Below, in pieces: positions 6,097 through 6,278 of a DNA stretch of 6,278 bases (position 1 is the first letter of the stretch; each line of letters begins with the position of its first letter). The notes under the pieces are model-generated. The model did not search any database, was not told where the DNA came from, and saw only the letters and a list, made by a program, of their open reading frames with translations. This stretch comes from Bacteroidota bacterium. GTDB taxonomy: Bacteria > Bacteroidota > Bacteroidia > Bacteroidales > GCA-2748055. The stretch spans positions 1 to 6,278 of the forward strand of contig JAUVIT010000117.1 of the NCBI GenBank assembly GCA_030592605.1. Reading direction: 5' to 3'. The position numbers and the translations under genes are program-made.

Positions 6097-6278
6097 CTAG
6101 TTCTTATCTTCAGCCCTTTTAGAGATCAGGAAGGCAGCGAACAGTCCCGCACCTCCAAAGAAGAGTGCCGCAGCAAAATAAGCTGGTTCCTCAGGAATGC
6201 TGGTATAGGCGTCAAGGACACTTCCAATAAACAGTCCGAATCCGATACCTACCAGTAAAAGGGCCCATTTAAGAATTC
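6097..6278 (-). CDS. C-terminal 59 residues of a small membrane protein, DUF6249-like (partial at window edge)
   Basis: The minus-strand frame is open from the right edge to a TAG at 6099-6097, giving 59 complete codons; the start lies outside the window. It encodes two hydrophobic segments, WALLLVGIGFGLFIGSVL and AYFAAALFFGGAGLFAAFLI. They are joined by the short polar turn DAYTSIPEEP, and the protein ends in a charged tail (SKRAEDKN). This two-helix, glycine-rich hairpin resembles the C-terminal part of DUF6249-type inner-membrane proteins of Bacteroidota. From memory, these often sit beside ECF sigma factor genes, and their function is unknown. A correctly placed minus-strand terminator follows, which supports a real gene. 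The family name is recognition from pattern, not a search result. The plus-strand frame across this stretch is a shadow. Confidence 0.8.
   Translation of the reverse strand, partial: ILKWALLLVGIGFGLFIGSVLDAYTSIPEEPAYFAAALFFGGAGLFAAFLISKRAEDKN

Noticed and set aside
5962..6258. 98-codon plus-strand frame after nrdJ
   Set aside because: It overlaps the end of nrdJ, crosses both terminators and is antisense to the minus-strand membrane-protein gene.

Overview
The window looks like chromosomal DNA from a member of the Bacteroidota, probably an environmental Bacteroidales/Marinilabiliales-type organism; that rank is inference. The evidence is a TonB-dependent receptor with an N-terminal carboxypeptidase-regulatory-like domain, start sites preceded by A-rich sequence rather than a strong Shine-Dalgarno, a B12-dependent ribonucleotide reductase of the long NrdJ type, and an edge gene resembling a small Bacteroidota membrane-protein family.

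Layout. Positions 1-92 are an AT-rich upstream region. Positions 93-2798 (+) encode a complete 901-residue outer-membrane TonB-dependent receptor, closed by a strong intrinsic terminator at 2823-2858. Positions 2859-3370 hold no convincing gene but several inverted repeats and a weak promoter candidate, and appear to be the control region of the next gene. Positions 3371-5986 (+) encode a complete 871-residue adenosylcobalamin-dependent (class II) ribonucleotide reductase, NrdJ, followed by a terminator at 6011-6037. A second terminator, oriented for the minus strand, lies at 6042-6073. It serves a convergent gene whose last 59 codons (6097-6278, minus) run off the right edge and encode two membrane segments.

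How the genes relate. The three genes look like independent transcription units: each has its own terminator and the third is convergent. The receptor would import an unidentified ligand across the outer membrane using TonB/ExbBD energy. NrdJ makes deoxyribonucleotides with or without oxygen but requires B12. One could guess that the neighbouring receptor imports cobalamin, but nothing in its sequence supports this and the terminator separates them.

Novelty. I see no clearly new multi-gene system. The items most worth a second look are the textbook EF-hand loop (and two looser acidic loops) inside the receptor barrel, the dyad-rich 510-base region before nrdJ, and the apparent absence of an ATP-cone in NrdJ.
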